DNA from: UBA6019 sp035535055
GTDB taxonomy: Bacteria > Chloroflexota > Dormibacteria > Dormibacterales > Dormibacteraceae
Direction of reading: 5' to 3'
Assembly: GCA_035535055.1 (NCBI GenBank)
Contig: DATLQT010000108.1
Span: 1 to 64,000 of the forward strand
DNA: 64,000 bases
Shown here: positions 49,174 to 56,682 of the stretch, one piece after another
How positions within the stretch are numbered: the stretch's first letter is position 1
How the letters are laid out: every line of letters begins with the position of its first letter
Made by a program: the position numbers and the translations under genes
Notes under the pieces: model-generated
Seen by the model: the letters and a program-made list of their open reading frames with translations, nothing else
The model's database searches: none
Told to the model about the DNA's origin: nothing

Positions 49174-49827
49174 GTGGCGGGCCCCTATGCGCTCTTGTGG
49201 TCGGGTGGCAAGGATTCGGCGCTGGCGCTCGCCCGCGCCCGCGCCGCCGGACTGCAGGTCAGCCTGCTGCTGAGCTTCCACGACTCGGAGACCGGCCGGG
49301 TCCGCTTCCACGCCACCCGGGTCGGCATGCTGCGTGCCCAGGCGAGGGCGATCGACATCGAGTTGCGCGCCGTGGCGAGCACCTGGCCCGAGATGGAAGC
49401 TCGCCTCGCCGGCGAGCTGTCCATGCTCCGCGCCGAGGGCTTCGGCGGGGTGCTGCTGGGCGACATCCACCTCGCCGACGTCCGCGCCTGGTACGAGGAG
49501 CGGGTGACCGCCGCCGGCCTCGAGCACGTGGAGCCGCTCTGGCAGGTGCCGTCGGCGGACCTACTGGCCGAGTTCGTCGCCTCCGGCGGCAGGGCGGTCG
49601 TCACCTGCGTCGAGCTGGCCAAGCTGGACCGCTCCTGGCTCGGCCGCATCATCGACCAGAGCTTCGTAAATGACATCGCCGCCACCGGGGTCGATGCCTG
49701 CGGCGAGAACGGCGAGTACCACAGCTTCGCCTTTGCCGGACCCGTCTTCCGGGCGCCCGTCCGCTGGCAGGCGGGCGAGACCGGCGGCGAGGACGGGTTC
49801 GCGCAGCTGGATCTGCTGCCTTTATGA
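49174..49827 (+). CDS. DUF71/Dph6-related ATP pyrophosphatase
   Basis: A 217-residue PP-loop ATPase: ALLWSGGKDSALALARARA is the ATP motif, FHATRVGMLRAQARAIDI, FGGVLLGDIHLADVRAWYEERVTAAGLEHVEPLWQ and GENGEYHSFAFAGPVF complete the DUF71/COG2102 signature. The eukaryotic and archaeal relative makes diphthamide amide. Bacteria lack diphthamide, and a subgroup next to BtuF-like genes has been predicted to act in B12 salvage. GTG start at 49174. Confidence 0.88.
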   Translation: MAGPYALLWSGGKDSALALARARAAGLQVSLLLSFHDSETGRVRFHATRVGMLRAQARAIDIELRAVASTWPEMEARLAGELSMLRAEGFGGVLLGDIHLADVRAWYEERVTAAGLEHVEPLWQVPSADLLAEFVASGGRAVVTCVELAKLDRSWLGRIIDQSFVNDIAATGVDACGENGEYHSFAFAGPVFRAPVRWQAGETGGEDGFAQLDLLPL

Positions 49828-49840
49828 ATTGGCTACCTTC

Positions 49841-51184
49841 ATGCCTGTGACGCGTCTTCCCGGCGACCGCTGTGAGGCTGACCACATCTGGGACCGCGCC
49901 GTCGAGACCGCCTCCGCGGCCGAGGTGAGAGCACTCGCCGCCGCCGCCTGGGAGACACAGCTCGAGCACCTTCTCCGCGACTCGGCCTTCTATCGCCGGC
50001 GTTTGGGAGAGGCGGGGCTCGGGACTTCTCCGATCAGCCTCGACGACCTCCCGCGCCTCCCCTTCACCACCAAGGCGGAGTTCAAGCACGCGGTCGAGCA
50101 GGAGCCACCCTTCGGCAGCAACCTCTCGGTGCCCGCCGAGGCCGTCAAGCGCGTCTACCAGACCAGTGGCTCGACCGGCAAGCCGAGCGTGCTCTCCCTG
50201 ACCAGGGCCGACGTCGAGAGCTGGACGGCGATCGGCACCCGCACCTATTACGCGACCGGCGTCCACGAGCACAGCTCGGTGCTGAGCACCTTCGGAGCCG
50301 GGCCCTTCGTGGCCGGCCACACCCACTTGGTGCTGAGCCGGATCGGCGCCCGCTCGGTCCCCGTCGGCCCCGGCGACACCGACCGGGTGGTTTTCGGCCT
50401 GCGTTCGGGCCTCGCCGACACGCTTTTGGGCACCGCCTCCTTCGCCCAGCACCTCGCCAACCGCTTTGAGCAGGAGGGACTCGAGCCGGGCTCGCTGGCG
50501 CTCGGCCACATCGTCACCGGCGGCGAGCCGGGCGGCGGCATCCCCGCCATCCGCGACCACGTCCAGGAGGCGCTGGGCGTGACCGTGAACGAGGTGATGG
50601 GGATCGGCGACGTCGCGCCCTCTCTCTTCGGCGAGTGCCCGGCCCAGCGGGGCATGCATTTTTGCGGCACCGGCTTCATCTGGCCGGAGCTGGTCGACCC
50701 CGAGAGCCGGGAACCGGTCGGGATCGAGCCGGGCGCGACCGGCGAGCTCGTCTACACGCACCTTCGGCGGGAGGCGATGCCGGTCGTCCGCTTCCTCTCG
50801 GCCGACATCGTCCGGATCGAGGGCGTCGACTGCGAATGCGGGCGCACCAGCTTCCGCATGCGCTGCATCGGCCGCCGTGACGACATGTTCATCGTCCGGG
50901 GCGTCAACGTCTACCCGACGGCGATCCTGGCCCTGGTCGGTGAGTTCCGACCCGCGGTGACCGGTCGCGCGCGAGTGGTGCGGACCGGGGAGGCCGTGAG
51001 CGTCGAGCCGCCCGTGCCGGTCGAGGTCGAGGTTCCCGACGGACGTCCCCCCGCTGCCGGGCTGGCGGAGCGCATCGAGCAGGCGATCCGCGCCCGCCTC
51101 ACCTTCCGCTGCAGGGTCGATCTGGTCCCCGAGTCGTCGTTCGGCGACGCCGGCTACAAGACGCGCCTCACCGTGTCGCGGTGA
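49841..51184 (+). CDS. Phenylacetate-CoA ligase-like AMP-forming enzyme
   Basis: A 447-residue PaaK-type adenylating enzyme. VYQTSGSTGKPSVLSLTRAD is the AMP/ATP loop, LALGHIVTGGEPGGG and MGIGDVAPSLFGECP line the pocket, GATGELVYTHLRREAMPVVRFLSADIV and CECGRTSFRMRCIGRRDDMFIVRGVNVYP end the N-domain, and a C-terminal swivel domain has the late YKTRLTVSR. It activates an aromatic or other acid as its CoA thioester. Substrate unknown. GTGA overlap with the citryl-CoA lyase-like gene suggests a shared pathway. Confidence 0.85.
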   Translation: MPVTRLPGDRCEADHIWDRAVETASAAEVRALAAAAWETQLEHLLRDSAFYRRRLGEAGLGTSPISLDDLPRLPFTTKAEFKHAVEQEPPFGSNLSVPAEAVKRVYQTSGSTGKPSVLSLTRADVESWTAIGTRTYYATGVHEHSSVLSTFGAGPFVAGHTHLVLSRIGARSVPVGPGDTDRVVFGLRSGLADTLLGTASFAQHLANRFEQEGLEPGSLALGHIVTGGEPGGGIPAIRDHVQEALGVTVNEVMGIGDVAPSLFGECPAQRGMHFCGTGFIWPELVDPESREPVGIEPGATGELVYTHLRREAMPVVRFLSADIVRIEGVDCECGRTSFRMRCIGRRDDMFIVRGVNVYPTAILALVGEFRPAVTGRARVVRTGEAVSVEPPVPVEVEVPDGRPPAAGLAERIEQAIRARLTFRCRVDLVPESSFGDAGYKTRLTVSR

Positions 51185-51963
51185 CCGCGCCCCGCAAGCG
51201 GCTCCGCTCGGAGATCGCCCGGAGCACTGCCGACCGCATCCTCATCCGCGGCCACGACCTCGCGGCCGACCTGATCGGCAAGGTCTCGCTCGGCGACATG
51301 GCGTTCTTGGAGCTCCGGGGCCGCCTCCCGACCGAAGCCGAGTCGGCCGTCTTCAACGCCATTGCCGTCACGCTGGTCGAGCACGGCATGACGCCGAGCG
51401 CGATCGCCGCCCGGCTGACCTACCTGGGCGCTCCGGAGGCGCTGCAGGGCGCGGTGGCAGCGGGCCTCCTGGGGATGGGCGACCGCTTCGGCGGCCCGGT
51501 CGACGAGGCGGCCCGGATGCTCCAGGACGCGCTCGCCAGCGATCCCTCCGGCGGGGACCTCGCTGCGGTCGCGTCCCGGGTGGTGGCCGAGCGCTTGCAG
51601 GCCGGACGCCTCGTCGCCGGCCTCGGCCACCCGGTTCACACCGGCGGCGATCCCCGCGTGCCGGCGCTCTTCAAAGTCGCCTCCGAGAACGGCTTCTCGG
51701 GCCGCTACGTCCGCCTCATGGAGCTGATCGGCGAGGAGGCCCGGCGGGCGACCGGGAAGTCGCTGCCGGTCAATGCCACGGGCGCCATCGGCGCCATCGC
51801 GAGCGAGCTGGAGATCCCCTGGCAGGTCTGTCGCGGGCTCTCCGTGATGGCCCGCGCCATCGGCCTGGTCGCGCACCTCCAGGAGGAGCTGACCGACCCG
51901 ATGGCGACCGAGATCTGGACCCGGGTCGAGGAGGAGGCCTCCAGCGACGCCGGTTCCAGTTGA
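51181..51963 (+). CDS. Citryl-CoA lyase-like protein (citrate synthase superfamily)
   Basis: A 260-residue protein of the short citrate-synthase-like family: VSLGDMAFLELRGRLPTEAESAVFNAIAVTLVEHGMTPSA has the first conserved His, AGRLVAGLGHPVHTGGDPRVPALF the second, and an Asn/Gly-rich LPVNATGAIGAIASELEIP follows. At about 60 percent of citrate synthase length it matches citryl-CoA lyase-like proteins. Cleavage or formation of a hydroxy-tricarboxyl CoA is likely, substrate unknown. GTG overlaps the ligase stop. Confidence 0.82.
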   Translation: MTAPRKRLRSEIARSTADRILIRGHDLAADLIGKVSLGDMAFLELRGRLPTEAESAVFNAIAVTLVEHGMTPSAIAARLTYLGAPEALQGAVAAGLLGMGDRFGGPVDEAARMLQDALASDPSGGDLAAVASRVVAERLQAGRLVAGLGHPVHTGGDPRVPALFKVASENGFSGRYVRLMELIGEEARRATGKSLPVNATGAIGAIASELEIPWQVCRGLSVMARAIGLVAHLQEELTDPMATEIWTRVEEEASSDAGSS

Positions 51964-51966
51964 CGG

Positions 51967-51996
51967 TTGGACACTGTTTCGTTGCGCAACTAACAT
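51967..51996 (+). promoter_or_regulatory. Promoter with palindromic operator before the MhqO-like gene
   Basis: TTGGAC (51967-51972), 18 bp, TAACAT (51991-51996). The spacer contains the perfect palindrome GTTGCGCAAC (51981-51990) directly against the -10. A repressor bound there would block the promoter. The regulator is not in the window. Confidence 0.55.
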
Positions 51997-52042
51997 GACG
52001 CGCATCCAGCGGACACCGGGTTAGAGGGGTATTCGATTCCAA

Positions 52043-53005
52043 GTGCCGGACCACGTTCCCGGTATCCATCACGTGACCGCGATCACGACCGACGTCCAGG
52101 CGTGCGTCGACTTCTACGTCACCGTTCTCGGGCTTCGCTTCATCAAGCAGACCGTCAACTTCGACGTTCCCGACACCTACCACATCTACTTCGGCGACCG
52201 CCTCGGCACGCCGGGCACGGCGATGACCTTTTTCGGCTGGCCGCACCTCCCCTGGAGGAAGGCCGGCAACGGCCAGGTGACGGTGGTGGGCTTCGCGGTT
52301 CCACCGCCCTCGCTCGACGGCTGGGCGAGACGACTGGCCGGGCTCGGCGTCCAGGCGACTCGGAGCGAGCGCTTCGGCGCCGGCGTGCTCAGCTTCCCCG
52401 ACCCCGACCAGATCCGGCTGGAGCTGGTGGGCGACTCTGACCAAGCCCGCTGGAACGCCTGGCCGGACGGACCGGTCGCGCCCGAGGAGCAGATCCGCGG
52501 CTTCCACGCCGTCACCCTCTCGGTCGTGGAGGAAGAGCCGTCGAGCCGCTTCCTGACCGAGACCATGGGCTTCCGCGAGGTCGCCCGCGAAGGCTCCCGG
52601 GTCCGCTTCGAGACGGGCGCGGGCGGACCGCACGCGGTCCTCGACCTGCTCGTCGACCCTAACCTGGAGCGTGGTGAGGAGGCCACGGGCACCGTTCACC
52701 ACGTCGCTTGGCGGGCGCTGAACGATTCCCACGAGCTGGACTGGCGGGCCACGCTGGTGGCCGCCGGCCGCGAGGTGACGCCGGTCATCGAGCGCAAGTA
52801 CTTCCGCTCGATCTACTTCCGCGAGCCGGGCGGCGTGCTCTTCGAGATCGCGACCGACCAGCCTGGCTTCACGGTCGACGAGCCGGCGGAATCGCTCGGC
52901 TCCGGGCTGCAGCTTCCCGCCTGGCACGAGGATCGGCGGGCCGACCTGAAGGTCAACCTGCCCCCGATCGCGGTCCCTGCGATCGCCGGCCGGCCGGGGG
53001 CCTGA
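52043..53005 (+). CDS. Ring-cleaving dioxygenase, MhqO-like (glyoxalase fold)
   Basis: A 320-residue two-domain VOC protein: GIHHVTAITTDVQACVDFYVTVLGLRFIKQTVNFDVPDTYHIYFGD is the MhqO/LinE-type start with the metal His, GFHAVTLSVVEEEPSSRFLTETMGF begins the second module, and GTVHHVAWRA with PGGVLFEIATDQPGF supplies the remaining His and Glu. MhqO of Bacillus breaks down hydroquinones and quinone adducts. GTG start at 52043. The MhqD-like esterase follows after 6 bp. Confidence 0.88.
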   Translation: MPDHVPGIHHVTAITTDVQACVDFYVTVLGLRFIKQTVNFDVPDTYHIYFGDRLGTPGTAMTFFGWPHLPWRKAGNGQVTVVGFAVPPPSLDGWARRLAGLGVQATRSERFGAGVLSFPDPDQIRLELVGDSDQARWNAWPDGPVAPEEQIRGFHAVTLSVVEEEPSSRFLTETMGFREVAREGSRVRFETGAGGPHAVLDLLVDPNLERGEEATGTVHHVAWRALNDSHELDWRATLVAAGREVTPVIERKYFRSIYFREPGGVLFEIATDQPGFTVDEPAESLGSGLQLPAWHEDRRADLKVNLPPIAVPAIAGRPGA

Positions 53006-53011
53006 TTCGGA

Positions 53012-53686
53012 GTGCAAGGACCGCACCAGGGCCAGCCAATCGTCACGGCCGGAGAGCCGCTCGAGAGCGCGTCGGCGGCGATGATCCTGGTCCACGGCCG
53101 GGGCGCCTCGGCGCGCGACATCCTGACCGTCGCCGCCGCCGTCGACACCCCGGGTTTCGCCTACCTGGCGCCCGAGGCCGCCGGCAGCGCCTGGTACCCC
53201 AACCGCTTCATGGAGCCGATCGAGACCAACCAGCCATGGCTCGATTCCGCGCTGCAGGTTGTCGGTGACGTCCTTGCCGGGGTCGAGCAAAGGCTCCCGT
53301 CCGATCACATCGTCCTCCTCGGTTTCTCACAGGGCGCCTGCCTGGCGCTCGAATTCGCCGCGCGCAACGCGCGCCGCTACGGCGGGCTGGTCGGTCTCAG
53401 CGGCGGCCTGATCGGGCCCGACGGCACGCCGCGCGACTACCCAGGAAGCCTGGCCGGCACCCCGGTCTTCCTGGGCTGCAGCGACGTCGACCCCCACATC
53501 CCGGCGGAGCGGGTGCGGGAGTCGGGACGGGTGCTCGAATCGCTGGGAGGCAAGGTGCGGGTGGAGCTCTACAGAGGGCTCGGCCATGAGGTCAACGAGG
53601 ACGAAGCCGCGATCGTTCGAGCGCTGATGGCGGCGGTTTCCCGCCGCGAGGAAGTGGGGGACCCGGGCAGCCGGGCTCCCCGTTAG
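53012..53686 (+). CDS. Phospholipase/carboxylesterase family hydrolase, MhqD-like
   Basis: A 224-residue alpha/beta hydrolase: AAMILVHGRGASARDIL, FAYLAPEAAGSAWYPNRFMEP, IVLLGFSQGACLALEFAARN (nucleophile Ser), GCSDVDPHIPAERV (Asp) and GLGHEVNEDE (His). This set matches MhqD/YodD-type esterases paired with MhqO in the Bacillus quinone response. GTG start at 53012. Likely co-transcribed with the dioxygenase. Confidence 0.87.
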   Translation: MQGPHQGQPIVTAGEPLESASAAMILVHGRGASARDILTVAAAVDTPGFAYLAPEAAGSAWYPNRFMEPIETNQPWLDSALQVVGDVLAGVEQRLPSDHIVLLGFSQGACLALEFAARNARRYGGLVGLSGGLIGPDGTPRDYPGSLAGTPVFLGCSDVDPHIPAERVRESGRVLESLGGKVRVELYRGLGHEVNEDEAAIVRALMAAVSRREEVGDPGSRAPR

Positions 53687-53699
53687 GAGGTACCGCTGG

Positions 53700-54536
53700 A
53701 TGGCAGTCATCGCACCCGTCAACCCGATGTCCGCCGCGGGCAAGAGCACCGTCATGACGGTCCTTCGGCGCGACCGCGAAAAGTTCGAGCGGATGGTCTC
53801 GGACCCCGCCCACTGGAACGTCCAGACCCGCTGCACCGAGTGGGAGGTCCGCGACCTCGTCGGGCACATGATCGACGTCACCGAGGGCTACCTAGCGCGC
53901 TGGGATGCCGCGAGGAAGGGCGAGGCGCCGGGAGCCGTCGGCCTCCAGGTGATGGGGGAGACGCTCAACGACCACGCGCTCGACTTCCGCAAGCTGCCCC
54001 GGGAGGAAGCGCTCGCCCGCTGGAAGGAGGATGCCCTCAAGTGGGATGCCATCCTCGAGGGCCTCTCCGCCGAGGAGTGGGAGGGAACCCTCGTCACCCA
54101 TCCCTACATGGGGCCGGTCCCCGCGGGCTTCTACGGCGCCTTCCAGATCATGGACTACGGCATCCACCCGTACGACATCGAGTACGGGCTGGGGGACAAG
54201 CTCGCCGACATCGACGAGGCATCGGCGGGGATCATCCTGCCTTACTGCCACATCATCATGCAGTACACCGTTGACGCCGAATCCGCCAAGGGCGTCGACT
54301 GCGTCTACGGCATCGACGTCGCCGGGCCCTGGGGCGGCAAGTGGCGGGCCACCGTGAAGGATGGGCAATGGGCCGCGGTCGAGGAGAAGGGCGACTTTGA
54401 CGGCTGCGATGCGCTCTTCCGCTACAACTCCGCCTCCGACTTCGTGCTGACCACCTTCGGCCGCTTCCCGGGCGGGTCGGCGACCGGCGACCCGGAGGTC
54501 ATCGAGGCGGTCCGGCACCTCTTCTTCCGATTCTGA
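53700..54536 (+). CDS. Maleylpyruvate isomerase N-terminal domain protein (DinB-like fold)
   Basis: A 278-residue protein. A four-helix metal-binding domain (RREKFERMVSDPAHWNVQTR, TEWEVRDLVGHMIDVTEGYL, MDYGIHPYDIEYGLG) carries the His ligands of mycothiol-dependent maleylpyruvate isomerases. The C-terminal 90 residues (VYGIDVAGPWGGKWRATVKDGQW ... FGRFPGG) resemble an SCP2-type lipid-binding fold. Most members are uncharacterised thiol-dependent enzymes. TAGGAGG lies 10 nt before the ATG. CTGA overlap with the next gene. Confidence 0.83.
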   Translation: MAVIAPVNPMSAAGKSTVMTVLRRDREKFERMVSDPAHWNVQTRCTEWEVRDLVGHMIDVTEGYLARWDAARKGEAPGAVGLQVMGETLNDHALDFRKLPREEALARWKEDALKWDAILEGLSAEEWEGTLVTHPYMGPVPAGFYGAFQIMDYGIHPYDIEYGLGDKLADIDEASAGIILPYCHIIMQYTVDAESAKGVDCVYGIDVAGPWGGKWRATVKDGQWAAVEEKGDFDGCDALFRYNSASDFVLTTFGRFPGGSATGDPEVIEAVRHLFFRF

Positions 54537-55135
54537 ACGGGATCTCCATCTGGGCGGCGGAGCTCCGGCGCTGGAGCCCGTCGCCCATCCCGCCGCCCTT
54601 TCCGCTGGTCGAGATCACCGCCGGCGGTGGCGCTGGGCTGGTGAAGGCGATGGGATCCGAGAGCGACCTGGTCGCCACCCGGCTCGGCCGCGGCTGCCGT
54701 GCCTTCGTCGCCTGCCTGGGCGACGAGGTGGCCGCCTACGGCTGGGTCTCCTCCAGCCCCGAGTGGATCGGCGAGGTCCGCCTCCAGATCTGCCCGGGCG
54801 AGGGGGAGGCGTACCTTTGGAACTGCGTCACCCTCGGGCCTCACCGCCGCCGCGGCTTCTTCGGGGCCCTGATCGAGCAGGTCGCGGCGCGGCTCCAGGC
54901 GGAGGGTCTCAGCCGGCTCTGGATCGCCGAGGCCGGCGGGCCCGCGGTGCCGGCGCTGTCGGCGGCCGGCTACCGCCCGGTGGTCGAGATCACCGAGGCT
55001 CGCTGGGGACCGATTCGAAGGCTGCTCGCTCTCCCGGCGCGGGAGGCCGACCCGGAGTCGGTCGCCGCCGCGCGACGGGCGGTCTCGCTCGGGGGCCGGC
55101 GCCTGGGGGTGCTGCCGGCCGTGAGGCGGCATTGA
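54533..55135 (+). CDS. GNAT-family acetyltransferase
   Basis: About 200 residues. The core is WIGEVRLQICPGEGEAYLWNCVTLGPHRRRGFFGALIEQVAARLQAEGLSRLWIAEAGG with the RRGFFG acetyl-CoA loop. Readable, protein-like sequence (ISIWAAELRRWSPSPIPPPF) continues upstream of the first conventional start (GTG 54641) back to a CTG that overlaps the preceding TGA, so I placed the start there. Substrate unknown. TTGA overlap with the MetE-like gene. Confidence 0.75.
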   Translation: MNGISIWAAELRRWSPSPIPPPFPLVEITAGGGAGLVKAMGSESDLVATRLGRGCRAFVACLGDEVAAYGWVSSSPEWIGEVRLQICPGEGEAYLWNCVTLGPHRRRGFFGALIEQVAARLQAEGLSRLWIAEAGGPAVPALSAAGYRPVVEITEARWGPIRRLLALPAREADPESVAAARRAVSLGGRRLGVLPAVRRH

Positions 55136-56181
55136 CGGCGCCTACCGGCCCCCTGCTGACGACGGTGGTCGGCAGCTACCCGCAACCCGATTGGCTGGTC
55201 GACCGCGCGGCGCTGGGCGGGCGGCTCCCGCCGCGCACCCGGGCTCCCGAGCTCTGGCGGGTGGCGCCCGAGTTCCTCCAGGAGGCGCAGGACGACGCGA
55301 CCCTGCTGGCGCTGCGCGACATGGAGCGGGCGGGGATCGACATCGTCACCGACGGCGAGATGCGCCGGGAGAGCTACTCCAACCTTTTCGCGACCGCGCT
55401 CGAAGGCATGGACGTCGTCAACGCGGGGACCGCCCTCGACCGGACCGGGCATCCGAACCCAGTGCCCCGGGTGGTCGGGAGCATCCGCCGCACCCGGCCG
55501 GTGCTGGTACGCGACGCGACCTTCCTGCGGGCCAGCACCCGCCGAGCGATCAAGGTCACCCTCCCGGGCCCGTTCACCATGTCGCAGCAGGCCCAGGACG
55601 ACTTCTACGGCGACGAGGCAGCGCTGGCGATGGACCTGGCGGCGGCCGTCAATGAGGAGGTGAAAGACCTCTTCGCCGCCGGGGTGGACGTGGTCCAGCT
55701 CGACGAGCCCTACCTGCAGGCGCGGGCCGAGAAGGCGAGACTGTTCGCCCTTCCGGCCATCAACCGGGCGCTGGAGGACGTCGAGGGCACCACCGCGCTC
55801 CACACCTGCTTCGGCTACGCCCACGTTGTGCACCAGAGGCCGGACGGCTATCCCTTCTTCGCCGAACTGGCGGTGGCGCGGGTCGACCAGATCTCGCTCG
55901 AGTCGGCCCAGCAGAAGGTGGACCTGACTATCCTCGGGTCGGTGCCCGGCAAGACGTTCATCGTCGGGGTCATCGACCTCTCCGACGAGAGCCCGGTCGA
56001 GGATCGCGACACCGTCGCGGCGCGGATCCGCTCCGCCCTTCGGCACGCGCCGGCGGAGCGGATCCTGGTCGCGCCCGACTGCGGGATGAAGTACCTCGAC
56101 CGCGCGGTCGCCCACGCCAAGCTGCGGGTGATGGTCGAGGCGGCCGAGCTGGTCCGCGCCGAGCTCTACGACCGGGGCTGA
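55132..56181 (+). CDS. MetE-like methionine synthase II family protein
   Basis: A 349-residue barrel of the cobalamin-independent methionine synthase C-terminal family: TTVVGSYPQPDWLV, GIDIVTDGEMRRESYSNLF, GVDVVQLDEPYLQARAEKA, ALHTCFGYAHVVHQRP (zinc His and Cys), ISLESAQQKVDL and RILVAPDCGMKYLDRAVAHAKL (third zinc Cys). Without the N-terminal MetE half it resembles MetE-like proteins using other methyl donors. TTG start at 55132, overlapping the GNAT stop. Confidence 0.88.
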   Translation: MTAPTGPLLTTVVGSYPQPDWLVDRAALGGRLPPRTRAPELWRVAPEFLQEAQDDATLLALRDMERAGIDIVTDGEMRRESYSNLFATALEGMDVVNAGTALDRTGHPNPVPRVVGSIRRTRPVLVRDATFLRASTRRAIKVTLPGPFTMSQQAQDDFYGDEAALAMDLAAAVNEEVKDLFAAGVDVVQLDEPYLQARAEKARLFALPAINRALEDVEGTTALHTCFGYAHVVHQRPDGYPFFAELAVARVDQISLESAQQKVDLTILGSVPGKTFIVGVIDLSDESPVEDRDTVAARIRSALRHAPAERILVAPDCGMKYLDRAVAHAKLRVMVEAAELVRAELYDRG

Positions 56182-56205
56182 CGGGCGCCGCCGTTCAGGC
56201 TAGGG

Positions 56206-56559
56206 CTAGGTCTTCGCCCGGTCCCTCCGCCCCTGGCAGGGCACGCAGGTCGTGGTCTCGGGAGCGAACTCCATCCGCTCGGCCGGGATCTCGGCGCCGC
56301 AGTCCTCGCAGTACCCGTACTTGCCGAGCGCGAGCTGGTCGAGCGCGCGCGACAGCTGAGCCTGCAGGGAGGAGCGGAGATCGGCTATCCGCTGGGCGAT
56401 CTCGCCGTCGATCACTACCTGGGCGATGTCGCCCTCGTCGCCGTCAGGCCGCAGCTCGGGCGCTGCCTCCATGATCGCGACCTCCGCGGGTTCCTGGGCC
56501 GCGATCGCCAGGAGCTTGCTGCGGCTCGCGTGAATTCTTGACGTCCAGTCCTTGTCCAC
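56206..56559 (-). CDS. DksA/TraR-type zinc-finger protein
   Basis: A 117-residue protein. A coiled helical part (VVIDGEIAQRIADLRSSLQAQLSRALDQL) is followed by GKYGYCEDCGAEIPAERMEF and TTTCVPCQGRRDR, the four-Cys DksA/TraR zinc finger. DksA relatives modulate RNA polymerase. In actinobacteria homologues include RbpA-unrelated DksA-like proteins. GTG at 56559 was chosen because GGAGG lies 9 nt upstream. A start at 56604 is possible. Convergent with the MetE-like gene. Confidence 0.85.
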   Translation of the reverse strand: MDKDWTSRIHASRSKLLAIAAQEPAEVAIMEAAPELRPDGDEGDIAQVVIDGEIAQRIADLRSSLQAQLSRALDQLALGKYGYCEDCGAEIPAERMEFAPETTTCVPCQGRRDRAKT

Positions 56560-56682
56560 CCCGATTTGCCTCCGAATTGGACTACTAAAAGTTGACTGGT
56601 TCAATATAAGGTTTCCGGTGCCGCGATGGGCAAAATCTGTCGCAATAAGCGATCCCGGCAGCGTGGTATACCCGGCGAGGTT

